In this document: positions 10,352 through 21,548 of the stretch, one piece after another
Numbering within the stretch: position 1 is the first letter of the stretch
Layout: each line of letters begins with the position of its first letter
NCBI GenBank assembly: GCA_031841125.1
Contig: CM063110.1
Location: 23,369,626-23,433,625, forward strand
Origin: Acanthococcus lagerstroemiae
Lineage: Eukaryota > Arthropoda > Insecta > Hemiptera > Eriococcidae
Reading direction: 5' to 3'
Length of the DNA stretch: 64,000 nucleotides
Position numbers and translations under genes: made by a program
Notes under the pieces: generated by a model
The model's input: the letters and a program-made list of their open reading frames with translations, nothing else
The model's database searches: none
What the model was told of the DNA's origin: nothing

Positions 10352-10986
10352 CCCTAGAACACCACACATGGGTACAAATGTACCCACACTAAAATACGCA
10401 TGGGTGTAATCTCACGCATATCAGCAGTGCGATCCTGTTACTTACTGAATCTGTTCGGCTATACTGGACCCTCAAAATCGTATGTCGAATGTGTTGTCTA
10501 CCCTTTTGTTGGAAGGCGAATTGATTTTTGTTCCCATTTTTTTTTTGTGAAATATTTTGCCCAAAACGTGACATGTTGTCTAAGTTTAGCAATAGGTTTT
10601 TTTGGTTGCTGGTTTCAAATTTTTAGTCCAAATTTTTGTAACTCATCCACTAAAGCAAACAACGTGGGTCAAATTTTAGATAATTTTCAAAATTTTTTAA
10701 GAATTGGTGTAATGTTTATGACTATGTATATCATTTATAAAATAATTGAAAATCGCATATTTTTTCTACAATCAACTATCTTTTCCTACTGAAAACTGCA
10801 TTTTCCTTCATTATTGCTTAGTCTAATCTGAAAATAAATATCAAATTCAAATTCAGCGTCGAAAAATACTTATATAACTCACTTACAAAAGCCGTAGTAT
10901 TTATACAAGTCAAAAAAATTGCTATGGGTACAATTGTACCCATGTGTGGTGGCGACGGACTTTTTTTTATATATGGTATTCTAGGG
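10352..10986. mobile_element. piggyBac-type MITE flanked by TTAA
   Basis: 635 bp between TTAA sites at 10348-10351 and 10987-10990. The ends are CCCTAGAACACC and GGTATTCTAGGG, which are inverted repeats, and CCCTAGAA with TTAA is the hallmark of piggyBac-superfamily termini. Subterminal palindromes GGGTACAAATGTACCC (left) and GGGTACAATTGTACCC (right), next to inverted CACACATG words, look like transposase-binding sites. An internal 130-codon ORF (10400-10792) does not resemble a transposase, so it is non-autonomous. Confidence 0.9.
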
Positions 10987-11120
10987 TTAATATTACCTAT
11001 TTAAATTAAAATAAATGATTATTAAATTTATTATCATATATAAAATTGTTCTTAGAAAATGAAAAATTCAAATGACCAGTTTCAAAATTTGCCAACTGCC
11101 AAAATATTGAAGGCAGGGGA

Positions 11121-12299
11121 CAACGGGAGAATTTACCATTTTAGTCAGGTGAGTTAAAAAAATCTGACAAGTTAAAAGTTGTTTTTTTTTGCTTTGATGT
11201 TTGGGAATTGAGTTGAGAGGTTGGGAAAACCCAACAATTCAAAAGATTTTTCTTCTTTTGCATTCATACCTGAGAATTTTGAGTTGAGTCAGTTGGGACT
11301 TTCACAATTTTTACCCCCCCCCCCTCCCCCTTTCCCTCAAGAAAAACTCTTCGGTACGTCCCTGGACTCCTGAACTCAGACTGGCATCCCAAAGTGGATA
11401 GACTATCGACGTTAATTACTGACCTTAAGGGTAGTTGAATTCGAACATGCGCTAAATTTTGAATCTGATTCAAGCTTAAAAGACCCTATAAATCGAAATG
11501 AACGAGCACTAATAAGTTTTTACAAATCAAGTAGACTATTGAAGTGGAGAGTTCTTACGATCTTAAATTCAAATTAACAGACTGTTTTTGAAAATGCTGA
11601 AGATCGCTGATTCATTTTCATCATTACAAATATCCTAATCTCTTGAGAAAGGGTTAAATCGTCAAATGCCGAATTTTCAAAAGCAGCATAATATATGATT
11701 TTATCAAAAATGATTGAACTATCGCATGGAAAGTTGTTTTATTTCCATTTTCTTGTTTGAGGTGGGGCGGGGGCTGTTACAAATTTAGTGATGACCCTTG
11801 GACCTTTGATTGGACTTCATCATTTTTAGGTGAAATGGCAATTTTTGCGTGTAATGTTGAAGAAAAAACTCATTAAAGCTTGCATGTTTACGAGCCAACA
11901 TTTGAAGTCTAAAGATTGACAAAAACTAATAATTGACGTTGAAAACCCAAGTAATCTATTGAAACAGCGACTATTGTAATTCCTAATTTTGGTTCAATTT
12001 CATGGTTTTTGATTTTAAAGACTTGAATGTTCCCCTTATAATAACTCATACTTGAATAATTTTGAAATTTTTCCTCCAATTTGAATGTTGGTAATTTGAT
12101 GGTTATGAAAATGTTGAAAGATTAAATCAAGTTCGTTCAATTTCGACTTTCATTTTGGGGTTTGGGACCTACCCGAGAGTCAGTATCGAAAATTTATCGC
12201 GTTGTTGGAATTTCCAAATTAGGCGACCTCTCCTCTCCCCATCCCCATTTCGATATCTGATTCGGTTACCGGGAACTCAATTTTAATCACTTCTGGAGA
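11121..12299. other. Intergenic, no gene seen
   Basis: A C-run sits at 11313-11330. No recognisable ORF or TE end. Confidence 0.55.
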
Positions 12300-12612
12300 C
12301 CAGTTTTGGCTTTTGAAGCCTAAATCGGGAATCCAAGAGGAATCTGAAGAAATTTTCGAATTCAGCAACCCAGAAAATTCTAATACTTTACTCGATTTCC
12401 TAAAAATCAATTTTGAATTTTGGGGCCCAAATCGCAGTTTGATAAGAAAGCTCATAGAAGCTTTCGAATTCAGCGATGCGAAAAACTGCTTGTATTTTCA
12501 TTCGTTACTCAATTTTCCAAGAATACAGAACTCTGAAAGTCAATTCAGGGCTTAAAGAAGAATCTTCTGGTGAAATATTCGAAATCAACGACCTAAAAAC
12601 TCCTATTTTAGG
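12300..12612 (+). repeat. Degenerate ~112-bp tandem repeat, about 3 units
   Basis: The words TTTTCGAATTCAGCAACCCA (near 12352), CTTTCGAATTCAGCGATGCG (near 12462) and ATATTCGAAATCAACGACCT (near 12577) recur at about 110-115 bp spacing, each followed by A-rich and TACTC.ATTTTCC.A blocks. The units are well diverged, so the array is old. Overlapping ORFs are by-products of the repeat. Confidence 0.65.
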
Positions 12613-13087
12613 GATCTGTCCATAAAATTTCAAGTTTCGCTCTAGTCTTGCTTAATGGGAGGATTTTTTTTTACCGAAAAAGAAACAAGACCTTGCCGTC
12701 AAAAATGTCGAATTAAGGGAAAAAACTTTCATTTTTTCCCCATTCGAATAGGCCCATCTTCATTCTTTGCGAAAATGAGAGTGAATGCATTCCTCAATTC
12801 AACATCTTTACTTGCCTTTTGAAGACCCCAGTTTGTCCCACGTCGATCGGACTTCGGAATAAAAATGGGTATGGGGATTTCATTTTACAGTCTCTCCCTG
12901 TCAATGGGACTCTCGGGCACCTGTTGGGGGGACTCAAATACAAATTAAATAAATTAAAAAATAAAAATTAACGGTTAGTGTTTTTATTCATTAACAAGGC
13001 CGGATTTACCTGGCTGGCCGCTATGAGTTAATTTTTTTTACCACCTCCAAAAATATACGTAAAATAAATCCCACTTTATTCGTTTTC
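12613..13087. other. Intergenic with an isolated hAT-like end
   Basis: CAAGGCCGGATTTACCTGGC near 12998 resembles the left end of the MITE at 41786-42044 (CAGGGCCGGATTCAAC). No matching right end was found nearby. The rest shows nothing. Confidence 0.4.
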
Positions 13088-13415
13088 AATTTTTCATCCC
13101 CTAAGCACTTACATTTGCTCACATGAACATACCCTAATCTGGGAGGGTAAGCTGGAAAGATATTACAAATACTTGAGAGGAACATACAACTTCCTTTACA
13201 CATTCAGATAGTCGTTATTTACTTTTGGTGATATTTTTTTCTGAATTTCCTCTGAGTCGTCTCCTGAGTTGGTTCCAACAGAACCAAAAAAAAAAAACCT
13301 CTAAAGTTTCAGGTTAATCGGATGAGAGGAATCCGTGCCACAAGCTCCCTTTCATTCTTATGGGAAAAACACATGGCGTTTTGACTCTTGTTTCAGACTA
13401 AATTTCCCTCCTATA
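13088..13415 (+). repeat. Dispersed ~330-bp repeat, copy 1
   Basis: Matches 41095-41425 in inverted orientation along its length. Shared blocks include ATACCCTAATCTGGGAGGGT, ATACTTGAGAGGAACAT, GGTGATATTTTTTTCTGAAT and TTCTTATGGGAAAAACACAT. An A-run in the middle varies in length between copies. No coding signal is seen, and no terminal duplication was found. Confidence 0.85.
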
Positions 13416-13619
13416 TTCACCAGGACCAAAACCCGTAAATTGAACAATAGAACATTTGCCATCAGATTTGGCCTGTGACACTGGAAAATAAGTCTTTTGC
13501 TTTCAACTTTTAGAATTTAATAAAATTTTCATCTTTCTCAAATTTTAGGCTCTGGGTCAAACAGAGAATCTAGTAAAAACAGAATAGTCATTTAAATTTG
13601 AAATTCAACGTTTGCTACC

Positions 13620-16290
13620 GACTTCCAGATTTTCGAAATGTCTTCCATATTTCAGCTTTGTTTCAACCGTTCAGATAACGTTCGATACTCAGCTTGAAAA
13701 CCTACCTTCGGCTTTTTACTGACTGTGTAAATAGGCTCTCCCTCCTTATTTGTTATATTACTTGCTTTCTTCCTTCTTTCTCCAAACTCCATCTTTACTT
13801 TTTTGTAGGCTAAGTCTGTTTGTCCTTTATTCATAAACTCTTCTATCTTATCAGTTTTTTCTTTCTTCTTTCATCCATTGCTCCTTTGCCTTTTTACGCT
13901 CTCTTTATTTCATCCCTTAACCTATGATAAGCTAATCTACATTTCCTATCGTTTGCATGCTTATATTTTCTTCGTTCATCCATGTTTCTTTTCTTCTCTC
14001 GTAGTTTTATCTGGATTTTCCTCTGCTGACTTTAATATTCTTTATTTTACCCCACTATTCCTCCACACTGTTAATTTTCTGTGTTTTTTCAGCCTCTAAT
14101 TCCAACTCTCTAGTATTAATATTTTCCAAATTCCATTTTTTTACCTCTTCTTTTCTACCAAGTTTCTCAATTTAAACCTGCATTTCATTACTACAAATTT
14201 ATGATCACTGTCAGTATCGGCTCCCAGATAAATTTTACAGTCTAATATTTGATTCCTAAAACGTTGTTTTGTATATTAATCAATTTGATGTCTACCTTCG
14301 TTACCTGGACTCTTCTATATCTTTTTCTATAGTGATTTGTAAATTGAGTATTTCCTATAACATACTTCGCACAAAACTGTATCAAACGCTCTCCTGTTTC
14401 ACACTTCTCATTCCTAATCCAAAATCCTCGACTATATTACCTTCGTTTCCTTCACCAACTCTAGCATTCCAATCACCCATAATAATAAGATTTGCTTCCC
14501 CTCTAACATGCTTCATAAGTCTTTCTAATTCTTCTTTATACTTCCTCAATTTCTTCGGTCTCATGAGTATTAGTAGGCATATATGTTACGCCGAATTCAT
14601 CAAATTGACAATTTCATAAAATCGACAGATATTTTGCTGATTTTATCAAATCAGTAGCGCAAGAACAGTTGTTGCCAAATTGATAAAATAAGCAAAATTT
14701 TTTGCTGAATTTAGGCGAGTGTTTGCCGATTTTACAAAATCAGTAACAAATGATTGTTGCTGATGAGTGTACCTGATGGATGAGGTCAGAATTTTCATGT
14801 TCTCACTAGAAAGCAAAACCTATGATAAGATAAAATGAAGACGAGTACTACTCATAATTCGAATAATGTCATTGACTTGTTAAATCATGACTTCTCTACT
14901 GATAAAATGAGACATAAACTCCATCTGTACCTTCAAAAATGCTTTTCAATATTCCTTTGTTTGCAAACAGTGACAGTGAAGTTATTTCTTATGACTCTGA
15001 TTTTGAGTTTGACCTAATGGATCAAGGTGAAAAGACTTCTGAAAATTAGGTGGAAGCTGTGTGAATTTTGAAAGATGTTAAAAGCCTAGTAGAGTGCAGG
15101 CAGTTCCAGAGCAGAATTACCAACCATACAATCGCGTGTAAAATATTTTCTCAAATTAATCAGAACAATACGCCCACTTTTTGCCCCGACAGTTTTTCCT
15201 TTTTTGGCCCTCGGTGGTTCATTTTCGTCCCCATAAATTTAACCATAAATTTAACCTTCTTCAGTTATTGACTGGGTAAGACATATCAATTCTTAAGAGC
15301 ACTCAAAGAAAGCTTATTCGTTTTGTCACTCAAAAATGGAAAAATAATCGAGAAATAATGATTACATTGTAAGCAATCTATTTTTTTTTCAAATTGCAAG
15401 ACCAGTTTTTTCCTTTAAAAAACTGAAGTTTGGCCCTCATTTTTTACCCCTTAATTCTAAATGAGAATAGGTCAGATTATTTCTCGTAATCATAGAAGGA
15501 TTTCCCTACACATTGTTGTTAAAAATTCCTTTTGAAACTCTTTCTAAAGAAAGCTGGACTCTGTTCACTTATTACCCTGAGAATTGGGTGTTCACGTTTT
15601 ATCCCAAATGATCGGCAATTTTTGTTGCCGATTTCATGGAGTCGTCAATTTAATGAATTCGGCGTAACATATACACTTGTATTATTGTTGTAAGTACTGG
15701 TTTGGTATTAATTTTTATCAAGATCAGGCTAACTTTATTACCTATTTATTTATTCATAACAATTCTGACGCCTACTTGCCCATTTTATTCCCTTTGTATT
15801 TATTATTCTAAAGTCTCCTGACCAAAAATCATTCTCCTCTTTCCAACTCACTTCTTCGAACTATTCCTGGTTAAGCCTCTTCATTTCTTTCTTAAGATTC
15901 TCTAATCTACCAGCTCTATTCAAACTTCTTACATTCCAAGTTCCTATTTTAATTGCGCCTTTCTTTTTAAAACTTTCCTATGATGATGCTCCCCCAAGTA
16001 GCTCCCTCCTGGACATCCGAATGGGGAGCTTTTTACGTCCGGAAAAATTATTTACCCGTTGGAACGCCATCATCAGTAATTAATATTTGGAAAAGCTACA
16101 TTTTCTGGAAAGAGATACTGTTGTAGATTTTCATTGCTTTCGACTGGGTTTATCTGTCGGAGTTTGCCTTCTCCTAGGTGCTTTTGGTCACGATTCGAAC
16201 GATATATAACCTCATAGAGATTCTTCTTTTAGTTTTTACGCATAAGCCTCCTCACCACGGCAAGGTATCACCCAAGAGGAAGTCATTCCT
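13620..16290 (-). pseudogene. CFDP2-like LINE, 5' UTR plus endonuclease, split by a transposon
   Basis: On the minus strand, a 5' UTR-like lead (16290 to 15965) precedes the endonuclease start IKIGTWNVRSLNRAGRLENL, then KKEMKRL (15960-15880). The reading continues to LTTIIQVYMPT, where a TIR transposon (14584-15669) interrupts it. After the insertion come NLIIMGDWNARVGEGNEGNI then VEDFGLGMRS (14500-14400), and later SDHKFVVMKCRFKL, the endonuclease SDH end, near 14190. 13834-13652 is the linker (ITNKEGEPIYTVSKK). The match ends before the RT, so the 3' half is lost. Many stops and frame changes are present. GTWNVR, GDWNAR and SDH are the conserved metal/phosphate-binding motifs of these endonucleases. 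Similarity to craniofacial development protein 2 reflects domestication of the same domain. Confidence 0.88.
14584..15669. mobile_element. 1,086-bp TIR DNA transposon with TATA duplication
   Basis: The ends are TGTTACGCCGAATTCATCAA and its inverse, with one mismatch over the first 26 bp, and weaker inverted similarity further in. Flanks are TATA on both sides (14580-14583, 15670-15673). Removing the element and one TATA restores the LINE's QVYMPT codons, which fixes the ends precisely. Repeated subterminal words such as TTGCTGATTTTATCAAATCA and TTGCCGATTTTACAAAATCA lie inside the left end. An internal acidic peptide (SDSEVISYDSDFEFDLMD, about 14965-15018) looks like the N-terminal region of some transposases. 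No catalytic domain is recognised. The 4-bp duplication does not settle the superfamily. Confidence 0.9.
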
Positions 16291-16599
16291 GTTTAGATTT
16301 TTTGATTTGATGGTTTCGGGACATCTCTTCATCTTATTTTGGTAGTTTTTGGGGTTGATTATTGTATTTTCGTGTTTTTATTTAGTCTTATACCTATTTT
16401 GATAATTTTTGGTTTTAATTTGTTGGTTTCTCTTGTGCTGTTATATTTCTATGTGCTCATTGTGAATCTTCTTTCGTCGTTTCTAGTCCTAATAAGGTGG
16501 TTGTTGGTCGTGATTTGATTAGTTTTGGGTAGTCTAGTTAGTGGTGGCGGAAGTTAGGAAGAAGAGGATACAAAAATTCGGTATTTCACTCGATAAGTA

Positions 16600-16695
16600 C
16601 AAAAAAATCTGGTCCTGGAAAGAGATATTGTAGTAGATTTTCATTGCTTTCAACTGAGTTTATCTGTGAAACCTCACCACGGCGAGAAGGAGACA
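16600..16695 (-). repeat. Partial duplicate of the LINE 5' UTR
   Basis: CTGGAAAGAGATATTGTAGT through TTTCATTGCTTTCAACTGAG and CCTCACCACGGCGAG repeats 16100-16265 of the CFDP2-like element with an internal deletion. It is either a second truncated copy or a local duplication. Confidence 0.7.
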
Positions 16696-16699
16696 TTGT

Positions 16700-18995
16700 A
16701 TACTACCTATAAAAGGTGAAATGTACCAAATCTGGCAGCACTGATATAAAGTGAAGAAAAATCTTTTTTCTTTCTCTACCCTAATACGTGAGAAGTATGA
16801 ATTTCGACCAGCAACAAAGAGAGCTGAAAGTAAAGATATCTTCGAGAAATTTCGAAAAATGAGCCTGGTAAATCGTCCACGAAATGTTAAGAATATCAAC
16901 TTATTCGTTGTAAATATGAGTAACGCACAGGCATGTGATTGTTTTAGATGGTCTCAGCAAGTTTGGTTTCGCTCAATCTAAACAGAAAAAATCATATTTT
17001 TTTCACTGTAATTATACGGGCGCTCTGTCCCTTCTCAGAAAATTAAGTAGGTGCTCCGACCCCTTGCACTCACGGAAATCGGCGAGTACGATGACCACAT
17101 AACCCGTGATGATTTGGCGGGGGAAAAAAACAAAAAAACGCCAATTAAGTATTTCTTAAGCGAAAATGGGAACTGTATTTCAACACTTCAAAATGGAACC
17201 TATTTCAGGTTGAAGGTTATTTGCAAAAATAGGAAGTTGTGGATCTCATTCTGCGCAGTGTAAAAGTCTGATACTTATATCCTCGCCGTTAATAACCATT
17301 CCCGACACCGCGTGCCCTTTGGGTTTATGAATATTCTGTTATAATTATCACGCAAATGATCGGTCTAGCGTCGGGTACAATTATCTGGAGCTTTCTGGCT
17401 GTAATATCTGTAGATATGTAACTCGAAATCAATTATTTGTCTCCGCGTGTCTAGACGTCCATATGTCCACGGTGGGCGGGGGACGGTGCCGCGGTGTACT
17501 TCTGTATTCGAAATTATAACGTTCTACTCATACCGCGTTTCCAAGAAAGCCGAATAGCGATTATATGCCGGGGATACACCCAGATATGTCTGCACCCGCC
17601 CCCTTTGTATCTGGGTGCTGTATTCACGCCGCGAAATTACAATGTAGTCCAAGGTAGAGGGAAAATTGAGAGCTGCAAAATTTTAAAACTTGCAACCGGT
17701 AGTTTTTTTTTTTTTTTTTTTAAAGGAATTTTATCGTTCGCATTGTTACAAAATCTGGAATACAGGTTCACGGTATGCGCCAACAGGAAATGTGTAACCT
17801 GGTGGAAAGAATAATGCGGCGTCAACTTATTTCGATTTGAGGGAATAGAAAAAAAGATTCTTCTAGCTGCCGTAGAATTGTATTCAAATATTATGCATTT
17901 ATTCTGTACTTCTGTACCGACTGCGACTGCTTCTGTTTAGTCGTACCGGTACTCTGCAGAGGCGTGTAAATGCCAGTGATGGCATTTGGAAAACGGAGAA
18001 AACAAAATGTCCGATGTTTCAAATGAGGCCCTACGACGAAGGAGTGTGCGGGGTGCCCCCCGGCGTGTTGTTTGAGAAGTCGGCATTCGGAAAATTCAAA
18101 CAGCCAGTCGTTAAAATTTGGAAGATGAGGATTTTTCTTCGGTTTACTGTCAACTTACCTCTCTCCCAAAAAACTTGTGACCTTCGACTGTATTTCAAAA
18201 TTGTAGAGGCCAGAACTAGATTCATATGAGGGGTTGAAGTGTCCACACGTTCGATAGTCGTTCAGCTGAAAGAGTTATATGGGGGGAGGGAGGAATCAGA
18301 AATACACTAAGACATGTAGAAAAAGAACTTGGTCAAAGCGTGTTAGAAAAGTTCATTTTTTCAAAATAAATCCATAATTTATGAATTCGTCGATTGTTTA
18401 GATCAATTATTCTTAGTTAATCGATTATTTAGATAAATTAATAGGATCTAATTAATCGATTGCATTCGATTAATTCATGGCCTCTGATCCATTGTGTCCC
18501 ATTCATCAAGAATAACACTGTACAACAATTTTTCTTTCTTGGTTTGTCCATGGGTTCTCGTTGGTATTTTTAGATAGCTTAGGTCTCGAAAAACCAAAAA
18601 ACTCCTATAGATTACTCAGAATTTTGTTTTTGTCCTAGCCGTCTGCCTGACAAAATACATATAACTCACACTATGTGATGTCACGAAAAATCTGTCTATT
18701 ATCTTGCTTGAAAACAAAGTCTCAGTCGATAGATGGTCTATTTATCATTAACTATGATGTAAGAGAGAAGAATAGACCATAAGTAGTCATATCTAAATTA
18801 ATATTTTGTTGCATATTGTAATTATACTGAATAAACTTACTTCAAATTGTTTCATTCCTGTGAAAAAAATAATACAACTGGCAAATTTTCTCACCTTCCG
18901 TGCTCCTTCATTCTTCTCTAATTCCCCTTCTGAACAGAACATAATAAATTGCAGCAATTATTAGTAGATGAGCAAAGTTGCTGTGGGACCAAAAG
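16700..18995. other. Intergenic, no gene seen
   Basis: Low coding potential. A 20-base T-run sits at 17703-17722. An ATTAATCGATT-rich stretch at 18370-18480 has several overlapping short palindromes. No TE protein is recognised. Confidence 0.5.
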
Positions 18996-19011
18996 GGACG
19001 TAAAACCACTC

Positions 19012-19097
19012 CATCAGTGGCAGAGCCAAAGGGGAGTCAAAGGGGTCTGGACCCCCTCCTCTGCGACTTTGTGTTTTCCGAATTTTAGCACCTCTTC
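19012..19097 (+). repeat. hAT-like MITE end remnant
   Basis: CAGTGGCAGAGCCAAAGGGG followed by GGGTCTGGACCCCCTCC parallels the left side of the complete MITE at 22452-22618 (CAGGGGCGTAGCCACG, GGGTCTGACCCCCT). The right end is not identified. The SINE at 19111 landed in or beside it. Confidence 0.5.
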
Positions 19098-19110
19098 TAA
19101 CACCCCCATC

Positions 19111-19211
19111 CCTAGGGGTCTGGTTGGCCGAGTGGATAGCGCACTAGTCTTGGAATCCGGAGATCCCGGGTTCGAGCCCACGTAGCGGTTGAGAGGAAAA
19201 ATTAGAAAAGA
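19111..19211 (+). mobile_element. tRNA-derived SINE (short form) with 13-bp target duplication
   Basis: A tRNA-like head carries an A box (TGGCCGAGTGG, near 19133) and a B box (GGTTCGAGCCC, near 19170), as used by RNA polymerase III. It is followed by a short A-rich tail (AAAAATTAGAAAAGA). The element is flanked on both sides by TAACACCCCCATC (19098-19110 and 19212-19224), an exact duplication that proves retroposition. It is about 100 bp and lacks the body seen in the related copy at 21314-21527. It is not a functional tRNA gene: the acceptor stem does not pair and there is a LINE-style tail. Confidence 0.9.
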
Positions 19212-19270
19212 TAACACCCCCATCACCTTTGGTCAAAACCATACCCCCTCGAACCCGAGGCTGGCTGCAG

Positions 19271-19415
19271 TAAGGCGGTTCTAAGGGGAGGTATAACGGA
19301 CAGCCATTTTGATTGCAGAAATAAACAAACCTCGTGTTGAGAATGAGAAATCGTACACATGCTTTTCTTGCAATCAAAATGGATGTCCGTTATACCTCCT
19401 CTTAGAGCCGCCTTA
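19271..19415. mobile_element. Foldback element with CCATTTTGATTGC arms
   Basis: Arms of about 52 bp: TAAGGCGGTTCTAAGGGGAG then GTATAACGGACAGCC, CATTTTGATTGCA, and their inverse to the right with four or so mismatches. The loop is about 40 bp. GCTGCAG lies immediately outside both ends (19264-19270 and 19416-19422), a 7-bp (or slightly offset 8-bp) duplication. It shares its CCATTTTGA core with the palindromes at 10049 and 51350. Confidence 0.85.
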
Positions 19416-19711
19416 GCTGCAGTACTGCATTCAATCCTTAAGTCCAGGATCTTTTCTCTGTAATATTTTGCGGTTCCGTGTCTCCCTTCTATCACCCCAT
19501 GCATGAAAAATGTACGAAACATATACTGCAGTAATTGGCAATGCCTTAAAAATACGTATTTACTTATTTTGCAATCAAAGGCTGTATGAGGAAGTTATGA
19601 TCCATTGAAAAATTTATCCCCCCCCCTTCCTCATCACCATACCGATCTATTTTTCTGTCATTCTACAATCTTATTCCAAATTGTATTTGATCATCCATAC
19701 GAATTTCATCA

Positions 19712-19779
19712 CCATCGGATAAATCCAGAAAGGATTATTTTCTGGATTTAAGAAAGGATTTTCTGGATTTATCCGATGG
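19712..19779. repeat. Short palindrome
   Basis: CCATCGGATAAATCCAGAAA at the left is inverted at the right as TTCTGGATTTATCCGATGG, with a further TTCTGGATTTA copy in the loop. AATTTCATCA and AATTTCATTCA-like sequences flank it and may be a decayed target duplication. Confidence 0.7.
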
Positions 19780-20404
19780 ACAAATTTCATTCATATAATA
19801 GGAAAATAAAAAATTACTGCCGCTACCTTGAGTTCAGAAAAGCTCACCCTACCCCCACTTCCACAGTTCGGTTAAGAGTAATAGCTGACTTTTTGGAGAA
19901 AAGCGAAGTAGCTGGAAATACTCCGATTTATCTTCAAAAAAGTCGGTATTATTTTGTTAGGAGAGGCTTCATCAGAATGATTACGGTTCCAGTCCAGTTC
20001 TGTATTTGACTTAGGGTATGTTTGTTCATTTTTGATCAATTTTGAACAGAGTGGATTGTTTTTCAATGGATTAGGCCGTATTGAGTTCATATTTGGCATA
20101 GACGGCGAAACTGGCAGGAGAAGAAGTCAGGAAAGTGATCTGCTATCTTAGTTATTTCGAGGTGGGTCTTTGTCCTCTTAGAAATACTAACGAAAAGATA
20201 CTTTTTAAGGCTATTGAAGAAAATATAAAATTTTTGGCTTAAATGCCGCAATGAAATGCTCCATATTATGTCAAATTCCGAAAATGAGAAAAAATAGCCA
20301 TTTGATCAAGAATATTGAATTCCCTCTTCCCCTCAGCTCGCACCTACTCTTCAGAAAAAGAAGTTCCTCCATTCATGATTTCATGTCAAATTTGCTTGAA
20401 TTCA

Positions 20405-20625
20405 GTTGTTGATCTTCTTTGGTCAAGTTGTGTTTGATCACAATTTTAGTCAGATTTGGTTATTAACTTGCTCGTTTCTTATATTTAATTTACTCGTAGA
20501 TAGTTGTCGGTCACTTTGGTTTGGTCTCATCGATTCGGTCAATTTAGGGTTAGTTTTGGTCGTATTTGATCAGCGGTCTAAATTCCCGAAAAAGGTTCCC
20601 ATTAAAGTAACAATTTGCATGTAGT
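20405..20625. repeat. Degenerate TTTTGGTCA-type repeat, block 1
   Basis: Imperfect words such as TTTGGTCAAG, TTTTAGTCAGATTTGGTTA, CACTTTGGTTTGGTC and AGTTTTGGTCGTATTTGATCA recur every 15-30 bp. The same vocabulary fills 23560-24115. There is no fixed period, so this is either a very old minisatellite or compositional bias. Confidence 0.4.
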
Positions 20626-20807
20626 GGCCAGTTTTCTTTAGTATACATTGTGAATACATTTTAAATTTGAATTATTAAATTTTGAAAGGAACACGTCCAG
20701 TTTACACAAATACCCATGAACTCGACTCGAATCAAAAATTTAAGCTTCTCACTTTCTAAGTTCGTTTTCTTCTGATAAATTCATTCATAAAAATTAATTA
20801 TAGTAAT

Positions 20808-21548
20808 GTAGGGCAATATAACGCACATTTTGAAGAATGGTCATAGCTTCCAGAGAAAACATCCGATGGGTTGAAATTTTGGCTACAGATACTCTGATCC
20901 ATTATCTACAACTTTTATTCAGCCCCAACAGGTGTATAATCATTTTCCCAGACCCCCTTTTTTGGCCACGTTACCCGATGGGGTGGGTAAGATGGCTTAT
21001 GGAAATTACGTATTAGATAAAATTAATGAAAATACAAATGTGTAAACTCGTACGATTTTTCTTATTTTTATTCGAGTATAAAATGTATAAAATATAACTT
21101 TCAAGTAAGTAGGCGTTCCTTCCGTAATTTTAAACAACCGGCTGGCGTCACGTATGCAATCCCCCCCCCCCATATTCCATTGCGTTTTTTAGCTGCGTTT
21201 CAGTCCAAGACCCTCTAGTGATCTTTCTGACGTAATTCGACTTCATAATCTAAAATAACAAGCTGGAAAATTTTCGTTAGATCATTAATAATCGAAATTT
21301 ATCATTCATTATAGTGCCTGGTTGGCCGAGTGGATAGCGCATTGGTCTCGGAATCCGGAGGTGCGGATTCAAGCTCACGTAGCCACTCGGCAGATTTCGA
21401 CCTAGGCCGGTTTTTCGGCCAGAAAGGAAGAGGGCTAACATAGCTCTAACAGCCTCCCGGACGTCTCTGAAATAATACTCGAAAGGGTGGATTCTAGGAC
21501 TCGGGCGAGAGCAAATTAGAAAAAAAGATGTGCGTCATCTTGCCCTAC
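20808..21548. mobile_element. TIR element with GTAGGGCAA ends
   Basis: GTAGGGCAATATAACGCACA at 20808 and its near inverse ending GCGTCATCTTGCCCTAC at 21548 match at about 18 of 21 positions. The element spans 741 bp, and the SINE at 21314-21527 inserted near its right end. A C-run lies at 21161-21170. No transposase is recognisable and the target duplication is unclear. Confidence 0.65.
21314..21527 (+). mobile_element. tRNA-derived SINE (full-length form)
   Basis: The head shares CTGGTTGGCCGAGTGGATAG with the short SINE at 19111 (A box TGGCCGAGTGG). The B box is decayed (GGATTCAAGCTC). A 100-bp body follows (CACTCGGCAGATTTCGACCT to CTCCCGGACGTCTCTG), ending in an A-rich tail. This copy shows that the family has a body that the 19111 copy lacks. 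No clear flanking duplication was found. Confidence 0.82.

Larger units (their letters stand above)
9927..11120 (+). mobile_element. Old MITE, family CAGAGACGAAACTT (copy A), with nested insertions
   Basis: Starts CAGAAACGAAACTTGA, then a G-run, GGAAAATTTGCC and AAACTCGCCAATAA. The same order of words is found at 25726-25954 and, reversed, at 41445-41745. The copy is interrupted by the palindromic element at 10049-10220 and the TTAA-flanked element at 10352-10986. After these, it resumes with TTTCAAAATTTGCCAACTGC near 11080. The right end is eroded. The family is non-coding, with ends resembling hAT termini. Confidence 0.7.

Noticed and set aside
10400..10792. 130-codon ORF inside the piggyBac-type MITE
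   Set aside because: It is Cys/Phe-rich with no DDD-type transposase motif and looks like chance ORF content.
19111..19190. tRNA gene
   Set aside because: A and B boxes are good, but the acceptor stem does not pair and there is an A-rich tail and target duplication, so it is a SINE.
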